Counted from the stretch's first letter, positions 8,432-16,910 are shown. The stretch is DNA of 64,000 nt from an uncultured Bacteroidota bacterium (GCA_902791695.1 CADAWR010000009.1:82369-146368); one strand, 5' to 3'. Numbers and translations are program-made. The notes: generated by a model not told the origin, from the letters alone.

Positions 8432-9424
8432 ATGCTCAATCTGTTCCGCAAAAACATGGCCGTGCAGGTGCTGCTGATCATAGTGGCGCTGGTGCTACTT
8501 TGGCTGCGGCCTCTGATGACACCTACGCTAATGACAGCGGAGCCCAGCACTGACGGTGTGCTCTACGCGCTGCTGGTTAACTGGCTCTCCGGTGTCCCAC
8601 GGCTGGCTGTTATCATAGCCATGATACTTGTGCTTGCGGAAGGCATAATGCTCAACATACTGCTGTCGGACATGGGCCTTGTGCCGCAGACGACGCTGCT
8701 GCCGACGCTGCTCTACATAACCATGATGAGCGCACCGGCCACCACCCTGACCCCCATGGTGCCTGTCTCGGCAGCACTCATCGGCTGTGCCTACCTGCTA
8801 ATGCTGCGCGGCACCCTGCTGACCATTCCCACCAGCCGTATCTGCAGCGCCACCGCGCTGATAGGTCTCTGCTCTCTTTTCTACCTGCCGGCACTGGCCA
8901 TCATCGTTAGCTACCTGTTTGTGGCTATCAGCTTCCGACTCTACAACTGGCGCGACATAGTGGCGCTCCTGCTGGGCCTCCTTGCTCCCTACATGTTGCT
9001 TGTCACGGTGCTCTTCATGACCGACGGACTGGCTGAATGGTGGAGCGCAACGGCAGCCGCCATAGGCGGCTTCTCATTCCATATTGCCGAAACAGAGCCG
9101 CTGCCGCTCATCGCCAATATCATACTGGCACTTATCGCGGCAGCCGCCATATTCATGATGTGGGGCAAACTCGGCGAACACCCGGTGCTGTGGCAAAAAA
9201 ACGCCTCCACCGTGATGCTGCTCGCCATTGGTGGCATCATCATGCTCTTCTATTCGCACCTGCTGCCCGTAAACCTTTCATTTTTTGCCATCCCCTTCGC
9301 CTTCTGCGGCACCCATATTCTGCTGCCCAAACGCAACGGCAGTACCATAGGACGCCGCAAACAGCACTTATGGATATATGACGTGATACTGATCCTGACC
9401 TTTGTTGCCGCCCTCGTATGCTGA
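8432..9424 (+). CDS. multi-pass membrane protein, DUF6427-like
   Basis: A 330-residue polytopic membrane protein of about ten hydrophobic segments, resembling the Bacteroidota DUF6427 family. No catalytic motif is visible and its role is unknown. It starts 2 nt after the protease stop and its last 7 nt overlap rnhB, so it belongs to a compact transcriptional run that also contains rnhB, the DUF6913-like gene and dapA. Confidence 0.7.
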   Translation: MLNLFRKNMAVQVLLIIVALVLLWLRPLMTPTLMTAEPSTDGVLYALLVNWLSGVPRLAVIIAMILVLAEGIMLNILLSDMGLVPQTTLLPTLLYITMMSAPATTLTPMVPVSAALIGCAYLLMLRGTLLTIPTSRICSATALIGLCSLFYLPALAIIVSYLFVAISFRLYNWRDIVALLLGLLAPYMLLVTVLFMTDGLAEWWSATAAAIGGFSFHIAETEPLPLIANIILALIAAAAIFMMWGKLGEHPVLWQKNASTVMLLAIGGIIMLFYSHLLPVNLSFFAIPFAFCGTHILLPKRNGSTIGRRKQHLWIYDVILILTFVAALVC

Positions 9425-10017
9425 AGCCTTGGCTCATAGAAGGCCGCCGCGAGGCGGGATGCGACGAGGCCGGACGCGGACCCTTGGCCGGGCCTGTGGT
9501 GGCCGCTGCCGTAGTGCTGCCGCCGGACTACCGCAACGACATCCTCAACGACTCAAAGCAGCTCACCGAACGTCAGCGCAACCTGATGCGTGCCGACATC
9601 GAGGCTAACGCCCTCGCATGGGCCGTGGCTGTGGTAAGCCCCGAAGAGATCGACCGTCTAAACATCCTTCACGCGTCGACCCACGCCATGTGCCTCGCCG
9701 TGCAACAGCTTCAGGGACCCAAGCCCGATTTCCTGCTTATTGACGGCAACCGCTTCTACAACGAGACCGATATCCCATACCAGACCTTCGTCAAGGGCGA
9801 CGCTACCTTCATGAGCATCGCCGCCGCCAGTGTGCTGGCCAAGACCCACCGCGACGAGATAATGGTCAAGCTCCACGAAGAATATCCTGCCTACGGATGG
9901 GACCGCAACAAAGGCTATCCCACCGCCGCACACTACGAAGCAATAGAAAAACACGGGGTGACGCCACACCACCGCCGCTCCTTTAACCTATACAGACAAC
10001 ATTCATTATTCGAATAG
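9418..10017 (+). CDS. rnhB: ribonuclease HII
   Basis: A 199-residue enzyme that cleaves RNA-DNA hybrids and excises misincorporated ribonucleotides. The active-site acids D16, E17 (GCDEAGRGPLAGPV), D109 (LIDGN) and D128 (VKGD) are all present, along with the DSKQLT and SIAAASVLAKTHRDE motifs. The length is normal. The start codon overlaps the end of the upstream membrane-protein gene by 7 nt. Confidence 0.95.
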   Translation: MLKPWLIEGRREAGCDEAGRGPLAGPVVAAAVVLPPDYRNDILNDSKQLTERQRNLMRADIEANALAWAVAVVSPEEIDRLNILHASTHAMCLAVQQLQGPKPDFLLIDGNRFYNETDIPYQTFVKGDATFMSIAAASVLAKTHRDEIMVKLHEEYPAYGWDRNKGYPTAAHYEAIEKHGVTPHHRRSFNLYRQHSLFE

Positions 10018-10020
10018 ATT

Positions 10021-10566
10021 ATGCTTGAATTCATCAAAAACGTCCGCCGCAATAAAATCATACGCGACTTGAAGGCGGCGCCTCGGGAGAAGAAGATAGA
10101 CAACCTCGAGGAGGTGCGCACCATCGGCCTCATCTGCCGCCTCGGCGACGAGGGTTCTTGGAACATCCTGCACCACTTCACCAAGGTGATGGAGAGCCAA
10201 GGCAAGAGCGTCCACATCATGGGCATGCTTCCCAAAGACCAGGAGCTCAGCTTTGTGGTGACACATAAAAACACCTACATCTGCCGTGCCAAGAGCGACA
10301 TCAACTTCTGGGGCCTCCCGTCGGACGAGAGCATACGTCCCTTCACCGAGCGCCACTACGACCTGCTCATTGACACCATAGGCGACGAGAACTTCTTTGC
10401 CCAGTACATAGCCCTGCGCACCGATGCCAGCCTCAAGGTGGTCTATGCCACACCGTCCGAGGACCCCTCGGAGGTCTTCGACCTCATCATCCGTGGCGAC
10501 GGCCAGGTGGAACTCAAGGACTTCTTCAACAACATTGTCAAATACCTCAGCAAGATACAGAAATGA
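10021..10566 (+). CDS. DUF6913-like protein
   Basis: A 181-residue cytoplasmic protein of unknown function. It has a basic N-terminal helix and an alternating alpha/beta body (IGLICRLGDEGSWN near 34, YDLLIDTIGDEN near 113). It resembles DUF6913 proteins, which in Bacteroidota commonly sit directly before dapA as here; its stop overlaps the dapA start by 4 nt (ATGA), implying translational coupling. The recurrence next to dapA suggests, but does not prove, a link to lysine or peptidoglycan precursor synthesis. Confidence 0.75.
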   Translation: MLEFIKNVRRNKIIRDLKAAPREKKIDNLEEVRTIGLICRLGDEGSWNILHHFTKVMESQGKSVHIMGMLPKDQELSFVVTHKNTYICRAKSDINFWGLPSDESIRPFTERHYDLLIDTIGDENFFAQYIALRTDASLKVVYATPSEDPSEVFDLIIRGDGQVELKDFFNNIVKYLSKIQK

Positions 10567-11453
10567 AACAACCCATCTTCACCGGTACCGGCGTAGCCCT
10601 CATCACGCCGTTCCGCCGCGGCCAGGAGACCGTCGATTTCACCAAACTCGAGGCCCTCATTGAGCACATCATCGCTTCCGGCGTCGACTATATAGTGGCC
10701 CTTGGCACCACCAGCGAGGCCGCCACCCTCACCGACAGCGAGCGCGCCGCCGTGCAGGAGTTCATCGTGGAGACTGTCAACGGTCGCATACCCATTATGC
10801 TTGGCCTTGGCGGCAACAACACCATAGCCCTCACCGAAGCCATCGCACGCACCAACTTCGAGGGCATCAGCGGCGTGCTCTCCGTGACGCCCTACTATAA
10901 CAAGCCCAACCAGCGCGGCATCATGGCCCACTACCGCATTGTGTCCGAGACCTCGCCCGTGCCCGTCATCATGTACAACGTGCCCGGTCGCACCGGCGTC
11001 AACATCAGCGCCGAAACGGCTCTGGCCATCGCCGCCGAATGCCCCAACATCATTGGCATCAAAGAGGCCTCCGGCAATATGGCCCAGATCATGGAGCTTC
11101 TGCGCAACCGTCCGGCAGGCTTCCGCGTCATCAGCGGCGACGACGCCCTCACCTACCCCATGATGGCCCTCGGCGCCGACGGCGTCATATCGGTCATCGC
11201 CAACGCCCTGCCCAAGGAGACCTCCGACATGGTTCACTTCGCCCTCAAAGGCGACTACAAGCATGCCCTGCCGCTGCACAACCGGATGCTGCCCCTGATG
11301 CACGCCATCTTCGACGAGGGCAACCCCACCGGCATCAAGGCCCTCCTCGAGACCCAGGGACGCATCACCAACGCCCTGCGCCTGCCGCTGGTCAAAGCCT
11401 CCAAGCAGCTCACCAACAAGATAGCCACCCTCTACAATGAATTTGGAGCCTAA
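10563..11453 (+). CDS. dapA: 4-hydroxy-tetrahydrodipicolinate synthase
   Basis: A 296-residue TIM-barrel aldolase condensing pyruvate with aspartate semialdehyde, the first committed step to diaminopimelate and lysine. The Schiff-base lysine is K167 (GIKEASGN), the catalytic tyrosine Y138 (MYNVPGRTG), and the substrate motif GTTSEAATL lies at 48-56. The length is standard. It overlaps both neighbours (4 nt upstream, 17 nt downstream). Confidence 0.95.
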   Translation: MKQPIFTGTGVALITPFRRGQETVDFTKLEALIEHIIASGVDYIVALGTTSEAATLTDSERAAVQEFIVETVNGRIPIMLGLGGNNTIALTEAIARTNFEGISGVLSVTPYYNKPNQRGIMAHYRIVSETSPVPVIMYNVPGRTGVNISAETALAIAAECPNIIGIKEASGNMAQIMELLRNRPAGFRVISGDDALTYPMMALGADGVISVIANALPKETSDMVHFALKGDYKHALPLHNRMLPLMHAIFDEGNPTGIKALLETQGRITNALRLPLVKASKQLTNKIATLYNEFGA

Positions 11454-12156
11454 ACTGGAGCAGGTGCGGCAGGAGTATCTGCGACGCCTTGTCGACACCG
11501 TCGATGCCGAGTCGTTTCACGAAACGGCTCTACCGTCGGTTATAGACCACATCACTTCCCGCAGGGGCAAGATGTTGCGTCCTCGGCTCACCCTCATCGC
11601 CGCCACCACCCTCGGCGAAGAGCACCTCGACGAGCGCCGCACATTGCTGCTCGCCACCGCCGTCGAGATGCTCCACAACGCCTCGCTGCTGCACGACGAC
11701 GTCATCGACACCGCCGACACGCGCCGCGGACAGCCTTCGGTCAACGCCCGTTGGGGCAACGCCACCGCCGTCCTCGTGGGCGACTGGCTACTGGCACAGA
11801 TCATGCGGCTGCTCGACGAAGTCGACGACCGCTCGGCCACACGCCTCGTCAACAGCACCGTCATCGAGATGGTCGAAGCCGAACTGCTGCAACAACAAGT
11901 ACAGACGACTCATGAAACGCCTATGCCGTTAACACCTGCCACTTACCTAAAGATCGTCGACGGCAAAACCGCCCGTCTCTTCGCCACCGCCTGCGCCCTA
12001 GGCAACCCGCTGTACGAGGACTTCGGCCTCCACTACGGCCGCCTCTTCCAGATGCGCGACGACATAGCCGACGGCGAGGCGCCCGACTTCATCGACGAAC
12101 TAATCGAACGTGAAACGCAAGAAATCAACAACCTGAAATACATATTATCGATATGA
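11437..12156 (+). CDS. polyprenyl synthetase family protein, C-terminally short
   Basis: A 239-residue trans-isoprenyl diphosphate synthase-like protein. Both aspartate-rich motifs are intact, LLHDDVIDTADTRRG near residue 84 and QMRDDIAD near 208, at normal spacing. The usual members are about 320 residues; this one ends about 25 residues after the second motif and lacks the C-terminal helices. It may be a natural short subfamily or a truncated gene. The reading frame is clean and overlaps dapA (17 nt) and the thioredoxin-like gene (4 nt), which argues against recent decay. Product chain length cannot be inferred. Confidence 0.8.
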   Translation: MNLEPKLEQVRQEYLRRLVDTVDAESFHETALPSVIDHITSRRGKMLRPRLTLIAATTLGEEHLDERRTLLLATAVEMLHNASLLHDDVIDTADTRRGQPSVNARWGNATAVLVGDWLLAQIMRLLDEVDDRSATRLVNSTVIEMVEAELLQQQVQTTHETPMPLTPATYLKIVDGKTARLFATACALGNPLYEDFGLHYGRLFQMRDDIADGEAPDFIDELIERETQEINNLKYILSI

Positions 12157-12647
12157 AGAAGCTTATCCTTACCCTCGTCGGTCTCCTAATGGCCGCCGGC
12201 CTCATGGCCCAGAACGCCAAGATGCCGCAGAACATCACCCTCAAAAGCATTGACGGCCAAAGCGTACAGTCGTCCGTCATCCAGAACGACGGCAAGCCCG
12301 TCATCATCAGCTTCTGGGCCACATGGTGCAAACCCTGCAACCGCGAGCTCAACAACATCAAGGAGGTCTACGAAGAGTGGCAGGAGGAGACCGGCGTCAA
12401 GCTGGTGGCCATCAGTATCGATGACGCCCGCAGCGCCGCACGCGTAAAACCCCACGTCGACGGCAACGACTGGCCCTACGAGGTCTACCTCGACCAGAAC
12501 TCCGACCTCAAACGCGCCATGGGTGTCGTCAACGTGCCCCACACTTTCATCCTCAACGGCGACGGCGAGATAGTATGGCAACATGCTGGTTACCAAGACG
12601 GTGCCGAGGAAGAAACCATCGAAGAAGTACGTAAGTTGCTGAAATAA
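12153..12647 (+). CDS. exported TlpA-like thioredoxin-fold protein
   Basis: A 164-residue protein with a signal peptide (1-19, ending LMAQ) and a thioredoxin-like domain of the TlpA/AhpC-TSA type. The redox pair is W58-C59-K60-P61-C62, and a cis-proline loop follows (VNVPHTFI near 125). It probably reduces or isomerises disulfides in the periplasm. The start overlaps the preceding stop by 4 nt. A long palindrome (12664-12772) follows within 20 nt of its stop. Confidence 0.88.
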   Translation: MKKLILTLVGLLMAAGLMAQNAKMPQNITLKSIDGQSVQSSVIQNDGKPVIISFWATWCKPCNRELNNIKEVYEEWQEETGVKLVAISIDDARSAARVKPHVDGNDWPYEVYLDQNSDLKRAMGVVNVPHTFILNGDGEIVWQHAGYQDGAEEETIEEVRKLLK

Positions 12648-12663
12648 GGCTTTTTCAGCGTAG

Positions 12664-12772
12664 CCGCTCCGTACCCGCTCCGTACCCGCTCCGACTGTTC
12701 TACGGTTGTTCTACGGTTTTTTGTCGTAGAACAGTCGGAGCGGGTACGGAGCAAGTACGGACCGGATACGGT
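12664..12772. repeat. 11-nt phased palindrome, copy B
   Basis: Left arm blocks: CTCCGTACCCG twice (12667-12688), CTCCGACTGTT, CTACGGTTGTT, CTACGGTTTTT. A 34-nt outer arm is matched by the right arm with two mismatches, leaving a loop of about 20 nt. It sits between two plus-strand genes (thioredoxin-like and tsaD). A transcript would form a very stable hairpin, but the sequence after the 3' arm is not a simple T-run. Confidence 0.85.
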
Positions 12773-12796
12773 GAGAAAAACAGACTGATTGTAACA

Positions 12797-13795
12797 ATGA
12801 CAACAATATTGGCCATAGAGTCGAGTTGCGACGACACGTCGGCGGCAGTGCTGCGCGACCGCGTGGTGCTTAGCAACGTAATCGCAAGCCAGAAGGTCCA
12901 CGAGCAGTACGGCGGCGTGGTGCCTGAGCTGGCCAGCCGCGCCCACCAGCAGAACATCATACCGGTGGTCGACGCCGCCATCAAGCAGGCCGGCATCGCC
13001 AAGGAGGAGATTGACGCCGTGGGCTTCACACGCGGCCCGGGACTGCTGGGCTCGCTGCTCGTGGGCGTCAGCTTTGCCAAGAGCTTCGCCACAGCCATCG
13101 ACCGCCCCCTGATAGAGGTCAACCATCTGCAGGCCCATGTGCTGAGCCACTTCATCGACCGCGGCGAGCCGATGCCGCAGTTCCCCTTCATATGCCTGCT
13201 CGTCTCAGGCGGACACACGCAGATACTGCTGCTCAAAGATTACTTCGACATCGAGTGCCTCGGCACCACCATCGACGATGCCGCAGGCGAAGCCATCGAC
13301 AAGGCTGCCAAGATCATGGACCTCGGCTACCCCGGCGGTCCCGTCATCGACCGGATGGCCAAGGAGGGCGACGCCGACGCCTACCGCTTCGCCACGCCGC
13401 ACATCGCAGGATACGACTACTCCTTCTCGGGCATCAAGACCTCGTTCCTCTACTTCCTGCGCGACCGGTTGAAGGAAGATCCCGATTTCATCGAGAAGCA
13501 CAAGGCCGACCTCTGCGCCAGCATCCAGAAGACCATCGTGGACTTCCTGCTGAAGAAGGTGGAGCGCGCCGCAATAGACCACCATGTGCGCCAGTTGGCC
13601 ATAGCCGGAGGCGTGAGCGCCAACAGCCTGCTGCGCAGCGAACTGCAGCGCGTCTGCCAGAAGCACCACTGGCAGGCCTTCATTCCGCCATTCTCCTTCT
13701 GCACCGACAACGCCGCCATGGTGGCCATAGCAGCCCACTTCAAGTACCAGCGCGGCGATTACGCCGACATAAGCCTGCCACCATACACAAGGTAG
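12797..13795 (+). CDS. tsaD: tRNA N6-adenosine threonylcarbamoyltransferase
   Basis: A 332-residue Kae1/TsaD ASKHA-fold enzyme that transfers the threonylcarbamoyl group to A37 of ANN-decoding tRNAs. Metal-binding H110 and H114 (NHLQAHVLSH), the nucleotide loops LVSGGHTQ and AIAGGVSANSLL, and the C-terminal FCTDNAAM are all present. The full length is normal. It lies between palindrome B and the type IX secretion genes. The window also contains mtaB, which acts on the same t6A base. Confidence 0.96.
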   Translation: MTTILAIESSCDDTSAAVLRDRVVLSNVIASQKVHEQYGGVVPELASRAHQQNIIPVVDAAIKQAGIAKEEIDAVGFTRGPGLLGSLLVGVSFAKSFATAIDRPLIEVNHLQAHVLSHFIDRGEPMPQFPFICLLVSGGHTQILLLKDYFDIECLGTTIDDAAGEAIDKAAKIMDLGYPGGPVIDRMAKEGDADAYRFATPHIAGYDYSFSGIKTSFLYFLRDRLKEDPDFIEKHKADLCASIQKTIVDFLLKKVERAAIDHHVRQLAIAGGVSANSLLRSELQRVCQKHHWQAFIPPFSFCTDNAAMVAIAAHFKYQRGDYADISLPPYTR

Positions 13796-13814
13796 AAGAC
13801 AATGCATCTTTACC

Positions 13815-14825
13815 ATGAAGACAAGAATGACAAGAAAGACATATTGGACGAAAGGTGTTTTCCTTTTGTCTTTCTTTTCTTTCTTTTCATTTGACATAAA
13901 AGCGCAGGACATACATTTCTCGATGTTCGACCTTGACCCGCTGCTCTTCAACCCCGCCTACAGCGGCTTCTTCGACGCAACGGCACGCTTCGGGGCGGTG
14001 TACCGCAACCAGTGGGCCTCGGTGAGCACACCGTTCCAGACAGTCAGCGCCACCGCCGAGGTGGCCTTCCTGCGCAGCCAGCGCAACCGCAACGGCCTCA
14101 ACGGCGGCCTGTGGGTGAGCAACGACCGCGCCGGCACCCTCGGCTACGGCTCCACCACAGCGTCGGCCATCGTCAGCTACTTCCAGGGGCTGGGCGACGG
14201 CAGAAACATCGTATCCGTAGGCCTCGAAGGTGGCATCGGACAGGTGGGCTTCAGCACCGACGGCATCGAGATGGCCGACGGCACAGAGAGCTTCAACCGC
14301 ACCAAGGTGTTCTACCCCACCCTCGGCGCCGGTGTGGCATGGTACTGTCAGGTGAGCGACATGCTATACACCAAGCTGGGCCTCTCGATGCGCAACATCA
14401 ACGAGCCGGACATCAGCTATACAGGCATGAACGCCGACACGCGGCTGAGCCGCCGCTTCAACATCTATGGGCGCGCCGAGTGGCGCTTCGCCGACAGCTG
14501 GGGAGTGCTGCCCGTGGTGGGCTACCAGCGGCAGCGCAACTTCAACGAGCTGGTCTACGGCGGCGACGTGCGCTGGTACCTCAACGAAGAGCCGCACAAC
14601 TATCTGGCCTTCAGCGCCGGTATCATAGGGCGCCACGCAGATGCGGCGGCCATAAATCTCGCCGTCATGTGGCGTGAGTGGACCTTCGCCTTCTGCTACG
14701 ACGCCAATGTGTCGCGGCTCGCCTCCGCCAGCCATACCATAGGCGCCTTCGAGGTGGGCATAGTATACCTGATGAGCAAAAACAACAAGCGGCAACGCAA
14801 AGCAATACAATGCCCCATCTTTTGA
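13815..14825 (+). CDS. PorP/SprF family type IX secretion membrane protein
   Basis: A 336-residue outer-membrane beta-barrel protein. After a signal peptide (about 1-31, ending IKAQ) comes the family signature: HFSMFDLDPLLFNPAYSG, then RNQWASVSTPFQT. PorP/SprF proteins work with type IX secretion and gliding machinery. The downstream PD40-OmpA gene overlaps its end by 16 nt, the usual pairing in Bacteroidota. Several N-terminal in-frame Met codons exist; the first gives the basic residues before the hydrophobic stretch. Confidence 0.9.
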   Translation: MKTRMTRKTYWTKGVFLLSFFSFFSFDIKAQDIHFSMFDLDPLLFNPAYSGFFDATARFGAVYRNQWASVSTPFQTVSATAEVAFLRSQRNRNGLNGGLWVSNDRAGTLGYGSTTASAIVSYFQGLGDGRNIVSVGLEGGIGQVGFSTDGIEMADGTESFNRTKVFYPTLGAGVAWYCQVSDMLYTKLGLSMRNINEPDISYTGMNADTRLSRRFNIYGRAEWRFADSWGVLPVVGYQRQRNFNELVYGGDVRWYLNEEPHNYLAFSAGIIGRHADAAAINLAVMWREWTFAFCYDANVSRLASASHTIGAFEVGIVYLMSKNNKRQRKAIQCPIF

Positions 14826-16351
14826 CCATACTGCTGCTATTGTTACTGCCGCTCTCCCTACAGGGGCAATATAAAGTGACGCATCTCGAGAAGCCCATCA
14901 ACACCACGGGCAGCGAGACAGGGGCTGTGCGCGTAGGCGACACGGTGCTTGCCTACAGCACCATGCCGCCGGAAGTCGGGGGCAACAGGATGTTCGGCTA
15001 CAGCAGTGCACAGATGCAGGTGTGGCAGGCCCGCATAGCACGCAGCGGCAAGCTGGCGCGGCCCAAACCCAGCCGCTGGAATCTCAACACCCGGCGCGAG
15101 CACACCGGCAACCTTGCCCTCGACCCCTACACCAATGACCTCTATTTCACGCGCTGCCGCGTGGGTGACCCCGACCTGCGGTGCGAGATATTTTGGGCAA
15201 AGAAACAGCGACGCGGCTGGAGCAAACCGCAGCCCTTGCGCGGCAAGGCGAACACAGACAACTACACGGCCACCCACCCCGCCGTGGGACGGCTGGCTGA
15301 CAGTACGGTGATACTCTACTTCGTCAGCGACCGCGAAGGGGGCATGGGCGGCATGGATATATGGTACACACTGGTGAAGAACGGCGTGGCGGGCGAGTGC
15401 GTAAACCTCGGTCCGCAGGTCAACAGCCCTGCCGACGAGATAACCCCCTACTACGACCAAGTGAACGGCGTGCTATACTTCAGCAGCGACCGCACGGGCG
15501 GAAAAGGCGGCTACGACATCTACTGCGCCGTGGGGCAGCGCAACACCTGGCAGAAAGCCGAAGCCGTGTGCCAATGTCTCAACAGCGAGCAGAACGACAT
15601 CTACTTCACCATCAGCCAGCGCGACTCCGCCACCGGCATACCCGTCAGCGGATACCTCAGCAGCAACCGCGCCGACAGCTACTTCCTCAACGACTCCATG
15701 TGCTGCAACGACATCTACCAGTGGACACTCGACAGTTCAATGTTCGCAAGCCGTGATTCTGTGATGGCTGACGCCGTTGATACCACGACCGATATCATTA
15801 CCCGCCCCTCCAAACCGAGGTTCATGTTCCCCCTCTTCCTCTACTTCCACAACGACGAGCCTGACCCCATGAGCCGGCAGGCAACAACGACGACGAGCTA
15901 TCAGGAGTGCCAGCGGCGCTATGCACAGCTGCGCGGCGAGTACCTAAGCCATCAGACCTCGGCCATCGACTCGGCCATGATGCAGTTGTTCTTCGACACC
16001 TGCGTAGTGGGCAACTACGAACGCGTGGAGGCACTGTTCGACTATGTCGAGGAGCAGCTCGACGAAGGCCACCGCGTGGTGCTGACCATCGCAGGCTACG
16101 CCTCGCCGGTGTTCCAGAGCGAATACAACCAGCTGCTTTCGGAGCGAAGGATAGCCTCCTTTGTCAACATGCTGCGTGCCTGGCGCGGCGGCATGTTCGC
16201 CGACGCCATGGACGACGGCCGCCTCACCCTCGTGCAACGCCCCCACGGAGCCGTGGAGCCCACCACAGAAAGCCTCTCCAAGGACCCCGTCTACGGCCTC
16301 CCAGCCGCCATCGCCCGCCGCATCGAGATACTCTCCTGCGAGGTGCGGTAG
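14810..16351 (+). CDS. exported PD40/OmpA-like protein, type IX-associated
   Basis: A 513-residue protein starting at the ATG at 14810, which opens directly into a signal peptide (TILLLLLLPLSLQGQ); an upstream in-frame start lacks this. The middle contains WD40-like PD40 blades (LYFTRCR, LYFVSDREGGMGGMDIWY, LYFSSDRTGGKGGYDIY). Residues ~370-513 resemble an OmpA C-terminal peptidoglycan-binding domain (LTIAGYASPVFQSEYNQLLSERR). The arrangement resembles PorE-like components, although no TPR region was seen. It probably tethers the neighbouring PorP/SprF protein to the cell wall. Confidence 0.85.
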   Translation: MPHLLTILLLLLLPLSLQGQYKVTHLEKPINTTGSETGAVRVGDTVLAYSTMPPEVGGNRMFGYSSAQMQVWQARIARSGKLARPKPSRWNLNTRREHTGNLALDPYTNDLYFTRCRVGDPDLRCEIFWAKKQRRGWSKPQPLRGKANTDNYTATHPAVGRLADSTVILYFVSDREGGMGGMDIWYTLVKNGVAGECVNLGPQVNSPADEITPYYDQVNGVLYFSSDRTGGKGGYDIYCAVGQRNTWQKAEAVCQCLNSEQNDIYFTISQRDSATGIPVSGYLSSNRADSYFLNDSMCCNDIYQWTLDSSMFASRDSVMADAVDTTTDIITRPSKPRFMFPLFLYFHNDEPDPMSRQATTTTSYQECQRRYAQLRGEYLSHQTSAIDSAMMQLFFDTCVVGNYERVEALFDYVEEQLDEGHRVVLTIAGYASPVFQSEYNQLLSERRIASFVNMLRAWRGGMFADAMDDGRLTLVQRPHGAVEPTTESLSKDPVYGLPAAIARRIEILSCEVR

Positions 16352-16419
16352 ACCTGACATCCATAGACACAATTAAAGACAGACACAACCCTTGCCGTCG
16401 CAAGGGCATAACAAGCACT

Positions 16420-16530
16420 TTCCTTCGGTATTTCGACCATCGTTCAACCATACTTTAACCATCGTTTAACCATATATAATGGTAGAACAAAGGTTAAACG
16501 ATAGTCGAACAATAGTAGGAAATCCGAAGG
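16420..16530. repeat. 11-nt phased palindrome, divergent copy C
   Basis: Same architecture as the other copies but different sequence: blocks TCGACCATCGT, TCAACCATACT, TTAACCATCGT, TTAACCATATA (16433-16476) run to a centre near 16476, then an approximate inverse copy. The outer CCTTCGG/CCGAAGG arms close it. It lies in the gap between the PD40-OmpA gene and the methyltransferase leader. Confidence 0.75.
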
Positions 16531-16574
16531 TACGACGAACAAAAAGGGGGCTGGAGAGGCGCCATATAAAATAT

Positions 16575-16606
16575 TTTGCCCATATAAAAAAAACTTTGTA
16601 TCTTTG
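16575..16606 (+). promoter_or_regulatory. promoter of the methyltransferase/DUF262-HNH unit
   Basis: TTTG at 16575-16578, a 20-nt spacer, and TATCTTTG at 16599-16606. The start site should fall near 16613, leaving a leader of about 300 nt before the methyltransferase ATG. Confidence 0.75.
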
Positions 16607-16622
16607 CACTCCGAAAGACACT

Positions 16623-16910
16623 GGCTTATCGAGAGAGGATAAGCCATATAATATTAACAAAGCATTACTATTATTTCGCGTTTAGCCAAGAGCCTCGGAA
16701 ACTTATTGGATATAAATAGCTGAAATAATCAGTATGGTGTTATGGATGAACGCCATATGCAAGGAAATAAGTATGCCACACTTAGGTGTAGGCTCTTATT
16801 CTTGCATAGAGGTATCCATCCGAGGCCGCCTCGCTAAACGCAGTAAGAAAACCGCACCTTTTCTTATTGCCTCTTGCCGATTGATAGCAATGCGTAAAAG
16901 CTATCAAACA
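16623..16910 (+). ncRNA. highly structured leader RNA upstream of methyltransferase
   Basis: No known riboswitch class was recognised. Perfect or near-perfect helices fill the leader. There is a hairpin 16623-16630/16638-16645. A closed domain at 16678-16841 has outer stem 16678-16686/16833-16841 (9 bp), 16692-16698/16820-16826 (7 bp) and 16707-16712/16813-16818. Inside the domain are hairpin 16720-16723/16729-16732, hairpin 16733-16741/16749-16757, and a long arm 16756-16763 plus 16767-16771 pairing with 16801-16808 plus 16795-16799, capped by 16775-16781/16786-16793. Two more hairpins follow: 16844-16851/16859-16866 and 16881-16888/16900-16907. The last ends three nucleotides before the ATG. 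It may be a cis-regulator of the downstream genes or a free RNA. Confidence 0.7.

Noticed and set aside
16623-16645. CTTATC-GAGAGAGG string resembling the start of a SAM-I riboswitch
   Set aside because: The string is immediately followed by the reverse complement ATAAGCC, making a simple hairpin; the SAM-I core (GGAGGGA, GCAACC, GGTGC) is absent.
16678-16841. Retron-type non-coding RNA, because inverted repeats close a structured domain
   Set aside because: No reverse transcriptase gene is present nearby; the downstream genes are a methyltransferase and a DUF262-HNH protein.
16734-16910. 59-codon in-frame N-terminal extension of the methyltransferase
   Set aside because: It has no similarity to the M.EcoRI N-terminus, overlaps the highly structured RNA, and the family start aligns with the ATG at 16911.
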